Of a stretch of 64,000 nucleotides of DNA, positions 10,823-20,987 are shown piece by piece. The first letter of the stretch is position 1, and every line of letters starts with the position of its first letter. The notes under the pieces were generated by a model that was not told where the DNA came from, searched no databases, and saw only the letters and a program-made list of their open reading frames with translations. Source of the DNA: Neospora caninum Liverpool (taxonomy: Eukaryota; Apicomplexa; Conoidasida; Eucoccidiorida; Sarcocystidae); contig NC_018391.1 in assembly GCF_000208865.1 (NCBI RefSeq), forward strand, positions 2,549,014 to 2,613,013, written 5' to 3'. Made by a program: the position numbers and the translations under genes.

Positions 10823-13779
10823 CTTGGGCAGACGGAGGTGGCGCGTTTGCGTGCGGCGCCGCGAAGAGGAAGGCGCGCAGAACCGAGGTCCCAGGAGAGG
10901 GCGAGCGACGGAGAGACGCGACGCCGGAGGGGTAAGCGAATGGGAAAGGCAGGAAACAAGGCAGGAAAAGGCCGTGAAGACCGGCGAGAAAGGCAAAGAA
11001 GACAAAGGAGAAAACGCGTAAAGCCGGAGCCGACAAATGACGGATGGGAAACAAGAGGATCGGGTCACACTCGAGTGGTTCCGGGTTTTGGATTCAACAA
11101 AGGGAGTCTGCCCCGTTTCGCACTTCAGGGACAAACGGCGATGCGGCTTCTCTCCGATTTCGGTCTGCTGAGGAAACTCGAGCGAGCAAGGCTACCCGGG
11201 CACACAAGAGGAAAAACGAGTGAGCGGGAAACAGACAGGTCTCTGCTAGAGAGAGTTTCTCTCTGTGGCGCGTGAGGCAAAGGCATTTCTTTAGCGTGCA
11301 TGCGAGGCAGAGAAAAAGAGTTGAAATCGCGGTACGGACTACGCTTCGGGAAGGCCACCGACGTGCGCTCCTCCGCGGCTCATTTCTTTGCGCGGCAAAG
11401 AGAAACAAAAGATTCTGGCCGGCGAAAAAGGAAAGCAGGGAGAGAGGCGGAGTATTCGTTTTCTGCGGCAAGGGTGGCCTTCCTCGAGCCTGCAGGGGAA
11501 ACGACGATGTGGACAGCCGGCATCGAACAGGCACCGAAACACTCGTACCGAGTCGCGAGTGACCGCACCCAAGCGAGTGTCCGATCTCAGGTTGGAAATG
11601 TGGGGGTTTCCGCCGACAGGGACCTTTCAGGCAGGGAGCTAACTCCGTTGGCAACTTGCCGTATGTACGTACACCCCGTACATCTAGCTCGGCACTCGCC
11701 AGATGCAAGCATTTTTCAACGTCTGCTGCACGCCTGCGCTTGAAGAAATCCGGTTCTGGTGGCTCGTTCGGCGGTTTGACAAGAAGAAAGAGGCGACACA
11801 GCGACTAGACGGACGAGGGAAGGAAGGTTGATCTGCAACAGAAAAGAGGGCCTCGCGAAGGCATGCGGATGGCGAAAGGTCTCGAGATAACGAAGCACCG
11901 TTCTGCCCGCGCACGATGCAGAAGCATGAAGCAACGTGCACAGGAAAATCTCCGCAAGTGAGAGGGTGGGGACACGGCTCGGAAACCACGAATTTCGATT
12001 ACTGACGCCTCAGTTGGGCGGCAAAGGACGGGAAAAGAAGTTCTGGGATGCGAGCTCGCACGAGACTTCTTCCACAGCCAGCGCGCTATGGAAAGATGCG
12101 GAGGAGGCAACGGGAAAAACCGGAGTGACTCTCTCTGCAGAGGACGTCAGGAGGAGACTTGCTCAACATCCAGTCTTTCTCACAGCTGGTCAACTTCTGC
12201 TCGCGTTTCAGGAGGAAACGCTGGGAGCACAGGATGTGCAACAGCTCCTGCCGCGCAAGTGAGATCTTTGATAGTGGGCTTTCTCAGAAGAGACGAGGCG
12301 GACAGACAAGCTCGGCAGCACGGCCACCCAGAAGGTGCACGAGAGTCCCCATGGAAACGCGTATCAGTGCAGGCTCAGTTGCCTTCTTTTTGGTTAATTC
12401 TCAGCTGTGGCTGAAGACGATGACGCGGCCAGTGCTTGCAGGATTTTAGGTTTAAGAGATTCAGGATTTAAAGCTCGCGATGTCCTGTTTCGTTCTTGCC
12501 CGCCTCGGAGCCCCCGTTCGCCCCTGCGCGTGTCTCGTCTTATACAGCGGATCGGTTTCACGGCCGAAGACACGATACGAAAAGCCGACGCCACCTTCTT
12601 CGTGACTGCTCGCTGAGTCTGCGACCTTCCTGCACCCAGTGTGCTGCCATTTCTTTTTACAAGCTATTTGAGTGCTGCATTGTCTCTCTAATAGCCAGGC
12701 GTCTTTCTCTGCTTGTCAGCACCCAGCAAACAGGGCACGCGTGGCATGCCACGGAAACGACCGGGGTGCTGTCGCTTGCTCGGGGGTATTCTCACGTGCA
12801 AGGTAATCCAGTTGCGGCACGTGCCTTCCCTCTTGACTTCCCCACAGTTGCTCCTAAAGTTAGTTTCTTAGTGAGTGTCTTTACAGGGTCAAAGGGCGTC
12901 CTGGCACGCTGGACAAATCCTCTGAAAGGGTAGTACTTTACCCTACATATTGTAAGGCAACTGTGTCCGCTGGACGGCGGGAGGCCCGCCTGTGTACAGG
13001 GAATCGTCCGCAGCGATGTGGTCAGCGAACAGATTGTTTCTTGTCATAGAGAACACATGCCTTTGGTGCATTTCCACCGGGCTGTTTTGAGTAAGGATAT
13101 GCCTCTCTGGTGGCCTTTATCGGGACTGCCCGTTCCGTCTCAAGCAGCAAACACAGTTTCCGCAAATTTCGTACAAGAATTCTTCAGCCCCAACTTAAAA
13201 AGGGGGAACATTAGGCGCAATGGTTTACGTTGTCATATCCTTTAGACTGCGCAAGCCGAAGCAGTGACGGACTACCCTGCCTGTCACCTGCACTGCCGAT
13301 TCGTTCAGGGCGACAGATGTCTTCGTAGAAGCGTGGTTTTGTGCCCGCTACAAAATTCGTTTTCCGAGAGAGAAGGAATTGCTCGTTTCTTGACTCTAGT
13401 TGTCGATGCGTGCCAGGTTTACCTTCTATGGCCTTCTTTCGTGCCCAACTTGCTAGTCAGTGTGTTAGTCAGACAGAGCAAATCACTATGCGGGCGAAGG
13501 GAATGCTTAATTTCCAGAGACGAGGCAAAACTCGGAACATGCCCTCTCCTGGAACGAGGTACTGAAATACATAGAAACGAAACAAATGCCGGTTTTGGAA
13601 AGCGTCATTTGGCTCTACCTCAATCGACTGATGCTCTTTTCTCTCCCGTCTCCTTCGTAACTGAGGGCGCTCTCGAGCCTACGGGATAACAGCATTCGCC
13701 CCGCTTGTACACAAAAAGGAGCGTTAGTGGCTGTTTCGTTATCTGATACTCCAAGAGCGTGACATTTTCCTTCGGAACA
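10823..13779. other. Divergent intergenic region between the DeSI-type gene and IFT52
   Basis: This 3-kb stretch separates two outward-transcribed genes and must hold both promoters and 5' UTRs. A TGCATGC element lies near 11297, and a partial palindrome (TACGTACACCCC) near 11655. No open frame here has family similarity, and no TATA-like core is evident, as expected for this lineage. Confidence 0.55.
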
Positions 13780-15339
13780 ATGCAAAGCGTTCAACAAAGC
13801 CTCTCCTACCAGTCATGCGGACCGCGTGGGATGCCATCGGCAGATAACGGGCATAGCGGATCACCGGAAAACCTTGAAAACAGACTACATGCAAAACCAA
13901 GGGTCATTCTCTTTGATGTATACAAACAGGAGGCTGGCGACCCCTCCTCCAGCTATTGCAAACTTAAGTGTGCTTTGAAGCGGCAAGGGTTCCAGTGTAG
14001 AACGAATGAGGTGTCCCTGACTGCTGCCGGCCTCCACGACGTGGGAGTTATTGTTTTCGGTCAACCGATGCAACCCTTCACAGCAGCCGAGTTCCAGATT
14101 TTGAAAGAATTTCTTGAAACTGGAGGAAGCCTGCTTGTATTGATTGGAGAAGGAGGGGAGACCCGAGCGGGCACGAATATCAACTACTTTTTGGAGGAGT
14201 ATGGGATGACTGTCTGCGCTGACGGCGTCGTCCGTATGACTGTTGCTTCGTCAGTCTACCTTCATCCGAAGGAAGTGTTCATTGGAGACGGCGTTTTATG
14301 TCGCGGTGCCTTAAATATGGTGATTGCACAACAAAAGAGAACTGGATATTGGGATTTAAGTAAGAAAGACAAATTTGAAAAAAGTCCAACAGCCTGTCTA
14401 GTCCACACCCGCAGTGTACGCGCTCTTGAAGCGGAAAAAGGTAACGCAGCAGACGTTACCTTTGAGGAGGAAACACCTTTCGTATTCCCGTATGGGGCAA
14501 CAATTAGTGTACAAAAGCCCGCGTTTGCTTTCCTCTCTAGCGGCCTGACGGCGCATCCTTCCAGTCGACCGCTCGCAGCTGCCTATGTACACCCCAACGG
14601 CGGTCGGCTTGTATCCATTGGCAGCTTCCATATCTTTGACAATGATTTCCTTGATAAGGAGAACAACCCTCTCTTGCAGCTGTTGATCTTTCAGTGGCTC
14701 CTTAACCAGCATGAAGGAGGCCCTGACGCTCTACGGCCGTCTACCGAAGTAGAAGCGTCACTTGAGCCTTCTCAGCCTGTCCCGGACACCACGAGCCTCT
14801 CAGAACGTCCACTGCCTTGTTTCCACGATACTGAAGAAGTCCTGCTGTCAGATTTCCGAAAGCTATTTGAGAAAACAAATTTTGCGCTAGATACATCGCA
14901 TGTGTCGGAGGTCAGGCAACTCTATCGACAGCTTGGCGTCAAATACGAACCCTTGTCGGTTATTGCACCTGAATTTGTTACACCCTTGCCTCCTCTCCGT
15001 CCTGCCGTTTACCCGCCTATATTGCCAAACTTACCCGGTCCTCCTCTGGAACTTTTCGATATCGATGCTGAGATTGCCTCCCCCAGAACGCGCCTCATAC
15101 AACTGGCTAATCAGTGCGTCGATGACTCTGATCTAGAGATCCATCTACAACGCGCTGCACAAATTGTCCCGGTGCCCCTTTTGCCTGGAGAAGACAAGCA
15201 CGATCCGACCAAAGAACGATCAGCGAAGAATATCCTCTGTTCGCTTATCTATAAAATCGTAGAGCTGAAGAAAAGACAGCCGCGCACCACAACGGCTACA
15301 GATGAAGGTTCATACGGTACTCAGAGGGAACGGCGTTAA
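13780..15339 (+). CDS. IFT52: Intraflagellar transport protein 52 homologue, single exon
   Basis: Core subunit of the IFT-B complex, needed to build axonemes. Coccidia need it only for flagellated microgametes. One uninterrupted frame encodes 519 residues. The first ATG has A at -3 (ACAATG); the frame is open a few codons upstream but without an ATG. The N-terminal GIFT domain begins with RVILFDVYKQE and continues through FETGGSLLVLIGEGGE-like sequence, the glycine pair before NINYFLEEYGM, and the segment around GRLVSIGSFHIFDN. The C-terminal half contains the region LSDFRKLFEKTNFALDTSHV and the proline-rich stretch FVTPLPPLRPAVYPPILPNL, both characteristic of IFT52/OSM-6. It is longer than the human protein (437 residues), with an extended N-terminus and insertions. 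It is unusual here in having no intron. Confidence 0.93.
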   Translation: MQSVQQSLSYQSCGPRGMPSADNGHSGSPENLENRLHAKPRVILFDVYKQEAGDPSSSYCKLKCALKRQGFQCRTNEVSLTAAGLHDVGVIVFGQPMQPFTAAEFQILKEFLETGGSLLVLIGEGGETRAGTNINYFLEEYGMTVCADGVVRMTVASSVYLHPKEVFIGDGVLCRGALNMVIAQQKRTGYWDLSKKDKFEKSPTACLVHTRSVRALEAEKGNAADVTFEEETPFVFPYGATISVQKPAFAFLSSGLTAHPSSRPLAAAYVHPNGGRLVSIGSFHIFDNDFLDKENNPLLQLLIFQWLLNQHEGGPDALRPSTEVEASLEPSQPVPDTTSLSERPLPCFHDTEEVLLSDFRKLFEKTNFALDTSHVSEVRQLYRQLGVKYEPLSVIAPEFVTPLPPLRPAVYPPILPNLPGPPLELFDIDAEIASPRTRLIQLANQCVDDSDLEIHLQRAAQIVPVPLLPGEDKHDPTKERSAKNILCSLIYKIVELKKRQPRTTTATDEGSYGTQRERR

Positions 15340-17464
15340 ACGGATCCAGAGGCAGTGGGGAGGTAGTCAGGGAGGAGCCACTGACAGTAACAGGATGCTG
15401 TAGGAAACGTTACCTTAAGCATGTCTGTCGCGCCGTTGTTGAAGAAACGCTTATATTTTCCTTATTTTTTCCTAACTCTTCTGGCCAAGAACCATTGACT
15501 GTAAATCACACAAGCAAGAAGGAGGGATCTCCCGGAAGGCGTGCTGGGAATAGTAGAGCCGCGTAATTCTTGAGAGCGAAAACAATAAGCGATGTTTTGA
15601 CTAAAGATAATCTGAGCATAGCACACCCCTTGCCAGCCCCGTGAAGCGTTAGATATTACTGCTTTATTTGCATATGTTCGTCGGCATAGATCGAACTTTG
15701 CTTAGGTGCTCAGACTCCAGACGTTTCATGGGCGAATTATCCTTCCACGTCCTAAATAGGGACAAGCGCATCACTGATTTTGACTCCGCAGACTCCAGGC
15801 GTCGGTTATTTGTGTACGTGTATTGAGGGACCAAGAATACTCTATACCACTGTAATATCACCTCGGGTTTCCCTTGGAGTAGTGCGCCACAGCGGAACCA
15901 CAACGATAGTGTCGAGGCACAATTTCATTTTTCCGGATGCACCATGTACCAAGGCCTTCCATCCTTGCAGGCACTGTGGCTTCGTGTGTTGCTGCTTTAG
16001 GGAGTTGCTGGCTGAAGAGCAAAAGTTCGATAGTTGTGGATGAGTGGGTCTTTCCTCTCCGCTTTTGATTCTTAGTTGTTTTCACTTGCCAAACACCAGC
16101 CGTCTACGGCTCGTAAATTACCAATAACAGAGCAGCTTGGCATCACAGTCCACGGTCTCCAGAGGGGCGACAACAGCCTAAATATCTCTTTCATTCGTAC
16201 TATCACAACAGCGAAGCCCTCACACTGAAGCAGGAAGGGGGCGGCATGCTACCAGAACGGCCTCGTGGTGTCGTTCCCTCGATGGGATAACGCCTCTAGT
16301 CCCGGCCTTCCTTTACCTCCTGGTACATCGAGAAACACCGGAGAGAGGCGACTGGGGGCAGCAACAGTGCATCTATGGGCCTCCCGAAGACATGCCTTGC
16401 ACGAAAACGTTCTCTCAACGGTAGAATAGAACTCTGGTCCTCCAACAAAAGCAGTGATTCGATTTGAGTGGGCTGAGCCGTCTAAAAGCCCGCTGCTGAA
16501 TGACTTGACGATTGCGGCTTTTTTTTTGACGAAAGGCTGAGCGGGTTTGGTGTTTAGTCGCCAGGTGATGCAACGTGAGCTCCGACGCCCACTCCACAAC
16601 TCAAACGTGAGTTCGTGGCTGGAAACGTGAGCCAGAAGCAAACATTGTTTCTTAGCTGACACACGTAGATGAACATCCTGCGAAATGGCTAACTTCCGTT
16701 GTTCATCCTTCGAGCCATACTCGACGCCGGTGCGGTTGATGTGCAGGCAGAGTCAGCCACTGGCATGGCTTGTCTCAACAGCGGTGCTCGGGTGTGTTTG
16801 TCCGTGCTTTGCTGTTCCAGTTTTGAACGACGCAAGAAGCAAACTAGCCATCGGAACTCATATTTGTTGTGTACTCTCTCTAGTTTGTTGTTATGTAGCT
16901 TCCAAAAGGAGCCATAAGGAGCCGCTGCCCTCACGCATGAATCTAAGTAAGACCACAGGCGAGGGAAAAGCTAGGGTCGCGAACATTTTCTTGTGAACGT
17001 AATGCAGTAATTTTTCCTTTTTTTCCGGCACATCATGATCGAAAGCTAGGCTTGGAGATCCCCTGTGGTGATCAAAATTTTGAAGAGTGTTCTCGCTTCT
17101 CGACTGTGGCAGCGCACTCCATGTCATGGCAAGTGGGCCCCGTAGTAGTCACTACATACAGCTGCATACAGGCATCGAGCTACAGCAACATCCATTGCCA
17201 TTCCCAGCCCCTTCTCTTAGCACTAAAAAACACATGAGAGAGTTTCCCCTGATGGCGCGGTTGAACTCCTGGCAATAAACCGCGGGTGGCGTCCCGATAG
17301 ATCACCGCGATTGCCTCGGTGAGTAACAGATTTGTCTGGAGTACCAATGTTTGCGTTTTCTTTCTCAGGCCTGCGTTTACACCTCTACAAGGCTGACGCG
17401 CCGCAAGCTACGGGGCGTCTGTTTCAAAGAACCTCAAGAAGTTTCTGGGGCGACTTTTGCAAGC
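15340..17464. other. Intergenic region between IFT52 and the small secreted-protein gene
   Basis: This 2.1-kb interval should contain the IFT52 3' UTR and the promoter and 5' UTR of the next plus-strand gene. Several short open frames occur, none above about 140 codons and none with a recognisable motif. I see no repeat or RNA gene. Confidence 0.55.
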
Positions 17465-18091
17465 ATGGTGAAGTCTGGAGTCGCTTTGATTGTTCTATTC
17501 CACGTGGCCATTACGGTGCCGCTGAATACCATAGCAGGGGAAGGAGGCGGCGTAATTCCCTCTGATCCGTGTGACCCATCAGCACAACCCTCCTCATCTA
17601 AAAGCTGCAAGACGCCCGTGAGAGATATGACACAGCCTTGGCGAAGTTCTCCCGGCGAAAATTCTGCGAAAGAACATCAGGAGGCCGGAGGATCAGGGGA
17701 AAAACACACAGAAGACAAGGAAGCGAGCCAGCCGAGGTCGAAAAGATCTGATGGAGGTGATCTACCGTACGTCTACGATGCTTCAGCAAAGCCCCTCGGA
17801 GGACTGCGCCCCGACGGTGCAGGTCCATATCCACTTTTCTACACTTCCTATCATCTCTTCGCACCCTCGCCTGCAGAAAGCCGGCATCCTGGTATTGAAT
17901 ATTTCGGCGAGCCTCCAGAGAGCACAGACCCAGAGTACTACGGGCTTTACCAAGACCTTGCCAGGGATGTGTTTAAGAGACGGTATGGTGAAACGCACAA
18001 GACGGATGAGCGCCAGGCCGAAATGGACGTAGAGCCAGGTGGCCACCACAGACGTCTGCGCAATTTGCAAGAGTCAGAGGAAGCGGAATAA
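17465..18091 (+). CDS. Small protein with signal peptide, no recognised domain
   Basis: A 208-residue protein from a single exon. I do not recognise it. Residues 1-24 form a clear signal peptide: MVKSG, then a hydrophobic core of about 17 residues ending near TIAG. The mature part is hydrophilic, with a Ser/Lys/Glu-rich linker at about 40-105, a proline- and tyrosine-rich centre (PYPLFYTSYHLFAPSP) and no further membrane segment. Four cysteines are not obviously arranged in a known pattern. The C-terminus carries RRL (196-198) followed by RNLQE (199-203), resembling the dense-granule export cleavage motif, but so near the end that function is doubtful. The ATG has A at -3 and G at +4. The frame is open upstream, so a longer N-terminus is possible, but it would bury the signal peptide. 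A secreted or dense-granule role is inference only. Confidence 0.72.
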   Translation: MVKSGVALIVLFHVAITVPLNTIAGEGGGVIPSDPCDPSAQPSSSKSCKTPVRDMTQPWRSSPGENSAKEHQEAGGSGEKHTEDKEASQPRSKRSDGGDLPYVYDASAKPLGGLRPDGAGPYPLFYTSYHLFAPSPAESRHPGIEYFGEPPESTDPEYYGLYQDLARDVFKRRYGETHKTDERQAEMDVEPGGHHRRLRNLQESEEAE

Positions 18092-19661
18092 AAAACAGAT
18101 TTCTTGTAGTATCGCTGCGAAGGGACTCTCTCAGGGCAACTTGTCCATGAATCACACACAGCATGGGCGACTAGGGCTGATCGTGCCGCGAATGGGAAAA
18201 ATTTTTCCGAGGACAAATTAGCCGAACGACGCTCGTTTGCTGGAAAGGCATAGCTTCACCAGGTGTGCGTTAACCGCGTAAGGGCACATAGCCGTTGTTG
18301 CGCTGACAATCATCGGTGCAAGGGCGGGCTCCTGCTGTCGCTTCAAGATTTTTTCGAGAGGCTGCGTCGCCGGACCACTGGTATGCTACATTTTTCCAAG
18401 AGAAAGGTAACGGCTGCTCATGTGCATTTCGGGAAGGACGGCAAATGCCCATTCATTGAGGCGCTTGCAGCTGTAATTAAGTTGTGGGCCAACTCACAAG
18501 GCTCCACGTAATGCGTCATGGCGCTGTTATCTGCTTTGTTGTGTGAGCCAGCTGTGCCATGATCTGAACAATCAAAGGATTTGCATAAAATGCTGCTGAG
18601 TTTGCTAATATACCTGCGAATCTGCCTGACCACGGCCCCTCGACGAGGAACTCTATCAGCTGTCCCTCGGAACCCACTACAAACGCCACGGGAACGACTG
18701 CCTCAGCTGATGTGTTGACGCAAACATATTGGCGAAGCAGCGCCAGCGGAACGTGTACGACTTTTTTATAGTTGTGCCCGCTTGAGTCATGCTTCTGTAA
18801 CTTCGTCATCAAATGCCGCAGGTGTCGGTACCCACACGTACCAAGAATTGGGTGGCTACGGCTGCTCCGTTGTCAACACTCGAGCGAAAACACGATCGGC
18901 CAGCTGTGTGTTCTAACCGGTACTGCGCAGAGTACCACAAGAAGGTTTGTTCATAAGTTATATCTTGAAATATGCATATGTCAGTGGTTAGGCCACTACC
19001 CACCATTCCCAATTCATCCCAAGCAACGCCAATTCACGAGGAGACTGCGGAGCGCAGAGACAATTGCCTCACTAGAAACGCCACGAGATACACTGCCGAC
19101 ACAGAGTGACCACAAGAGAAAGTTGACAAGAAAATTCCAGCATCTCCCGCCACACCAATACCCCGTAGCTCTCTTCGCTCGACCACATGGGCATTTCGCG
19201 CCTCGGACTTTCGTTTGGTCCTCAAATGCTCGTTGGGAGTATACGATAATTCAGAGTAAACCGCTGAACCTACGCTACTATCCTAGCTCCAGCGCTAGTC
19301 TACCCAAGAATGCCGTTCATAGGCACTATCACTGAATTCATGCCTTTGACTCCTTTTTGCCCCCCTCCCTTAGAAGTATCGTCACATCTTGCTTTGCAGA
19401 CAAATTGGAAAGCCGCACTGCGACTTCAACGTGTCGGCCATTTCGCGTTTGGTAAAACGTAGCTTGTTTCGAGCTCGTGACACTCCGTTGTTCCTGTCTT
19501 GACTCTCGACTGCGCCGGGTTCCACTGTCCAGGCGCCTTCGAGTTATTTTGGACCCTGACGGAAAAAGTGGCGAGGGACAGGGTAGAGGACCTCTGTGTC
19601 CCCAGCAGCTCTCACGTTGCACTGTCCCTCCTGCGAAAGAACATCTCGGATGTTTTCGCTC
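18092..19661. other. Convergent intergenic region (two 3' ends)
   Basis: The plus-strand secreted-protein gene and the minus-strand coiled-coil gene end towards each other here, so this 1.6 kb should be 3' UTRs and terminators. A minus-strand frame of 98 codons (18516-18812) and a plus-strand frame of 187 codons without an ATG start (18772-19335) are present. Neither resembles a known family. Confidence 0.5.
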
Positions 19662-20821
19662 TCACTCACTTTCAAGCTCAACTACGCGTAAGATATCGAC
19701 GTGGAAGCCAAACTGTCTCATTTCGAGAACGCGCTTGGTGATTTTTTCGTTCAAACCGATGATTTGTTCCTTCACGTCTTGAATTTCCACTTCCTGAAGT
19801 GGTGAAGGTTGAGAACCAGCATTCTTTTGAATCTCCGCAAGCTTTTCCTTAAGATTGTCGACTTCCTCGAGGGCCATTCCCAGGTCGTCATCCATGAACA
19901 CCCTGAGATCATTCTTGATCGCGTTTTTGGCAGGACGAATCTGACTCTGTGCAAAACGCAGATCTTCTTCTTCCTGAGAGCCTGGAGTTACGCTCTCCAG
20001 AGCTTCGGTTAGTTCCGCTTTAGACGCCGTGACCAGGCTGAGTCTAGCTTTCAGAGATTCGACGTGGTCGGGTGTATCCATGGGTGCCACGTCGCCTCCC
20101 TTGGATCTGATCTGGCTCAACAGTTGTGAAGATTTTTCGTGCAGCCGTTCGACCTTGTGTCGCGAGATTAAAACGTCTATCGGCGTGAACGGACCTTTCT
20201 CAATGGCCCTCTCAGTTTCCGCCTTTATCTGCTTGCCGAGGTGGGCATACACATCCGTCAGTTGGCGAACCGTCAGCTTAAGCTCTCCCTCTTCCGTAAC
20301 TCCAATAAATCCAGGCGTACGCGACGCCGTTCGCTTCAGGAAAGAGCGAAGCGTCTTGGCTTCTTCTTGGACCTCCTCTTGGGCAACTCTGTACCTCTCA
20401 ATTCGCGTGAAGTCGTCGTACGCGGCGGCGACAGTTTCTAGGTAGTGGTACTGGTCAATCACATTTTGAATCTTCTGTGCCATAGGAGAAAGATCAGTTG
20501 GGCGACTGGGCTGCGTGGGGGAATCGTCGCGGTTGCCGGGCGTGGTTCCCGCTTGCTCCCCCGATGCATCTGTTCCCTCTTCTGCATGTTTTAGCTCGTT
20601 CACCACGAAGACCAAATCGACTACCGGGGCTGCTGCCGACGAAAAACTGTTCTCCTCATCAACTATTTTCTGCAGATATTCCCCTGAGATCGGCACCAAC
20701 AGAGAACAAACCCAGAAATTCCAACGCACAGGGTGCAACCGGCTGTCCAAGAGAGCTTACACGCCCTTACTCGCGCCAGAACCCGGCTACCGAGAAGTAA
20801 GGAAAGACAGCGTCGCCACAT
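19662..20821 (-). CDS. Coiled-coil protein with basic N-terminal presequence, function unknown
   Basis: Two exons, 20821-20761 and 20683-19662, joined in phase 1 across a 77-nt intron, give 360 residues. I do not recognise the family. The first 20 residues (MWRRCLSLLLGSRVLARVRA) are hydrophobic and arginine-rich with no acidic residue, which fits a mitochondrial presequence or a short signal peptide. From about residue 90 onward the protein is highly charged and helical with heptad-like spacing. It includes three predicted coiled stretches ending in a Leu/Glu-rich segment, with no membrane helix. The main frame opens without an ATG before the acceptor at 20684, which is why I placed the start in a separate small exon. 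That start lacks a purine at -3, so the first exon is the weakest part. The gene begins only 166 nt after the stop of the next upstream minus-strand gene. Confidence 0.72.
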
Positions 20822-20987
20822 TAGGCTTTCTCAAATGCATGCAGTCCCGAGTCCAGTCCGTTTGCTGTTCGTAGAATAGAGCACCGGCGAGGAGAGAGAA
20901 ACAGCTTCGTTAGGGATCACGTGAAAATGTCGAGAGAATGCATATCGCACACTGGGGAAATCGATGTGAAGTAGAAGAAGGTGGCGC

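Noticed and set aside
18772..19335. 187-codon plus-strand open frame
   Set aside because: It does not begin with ATG, it overlaps converging 3' regions and shows no family similarity.
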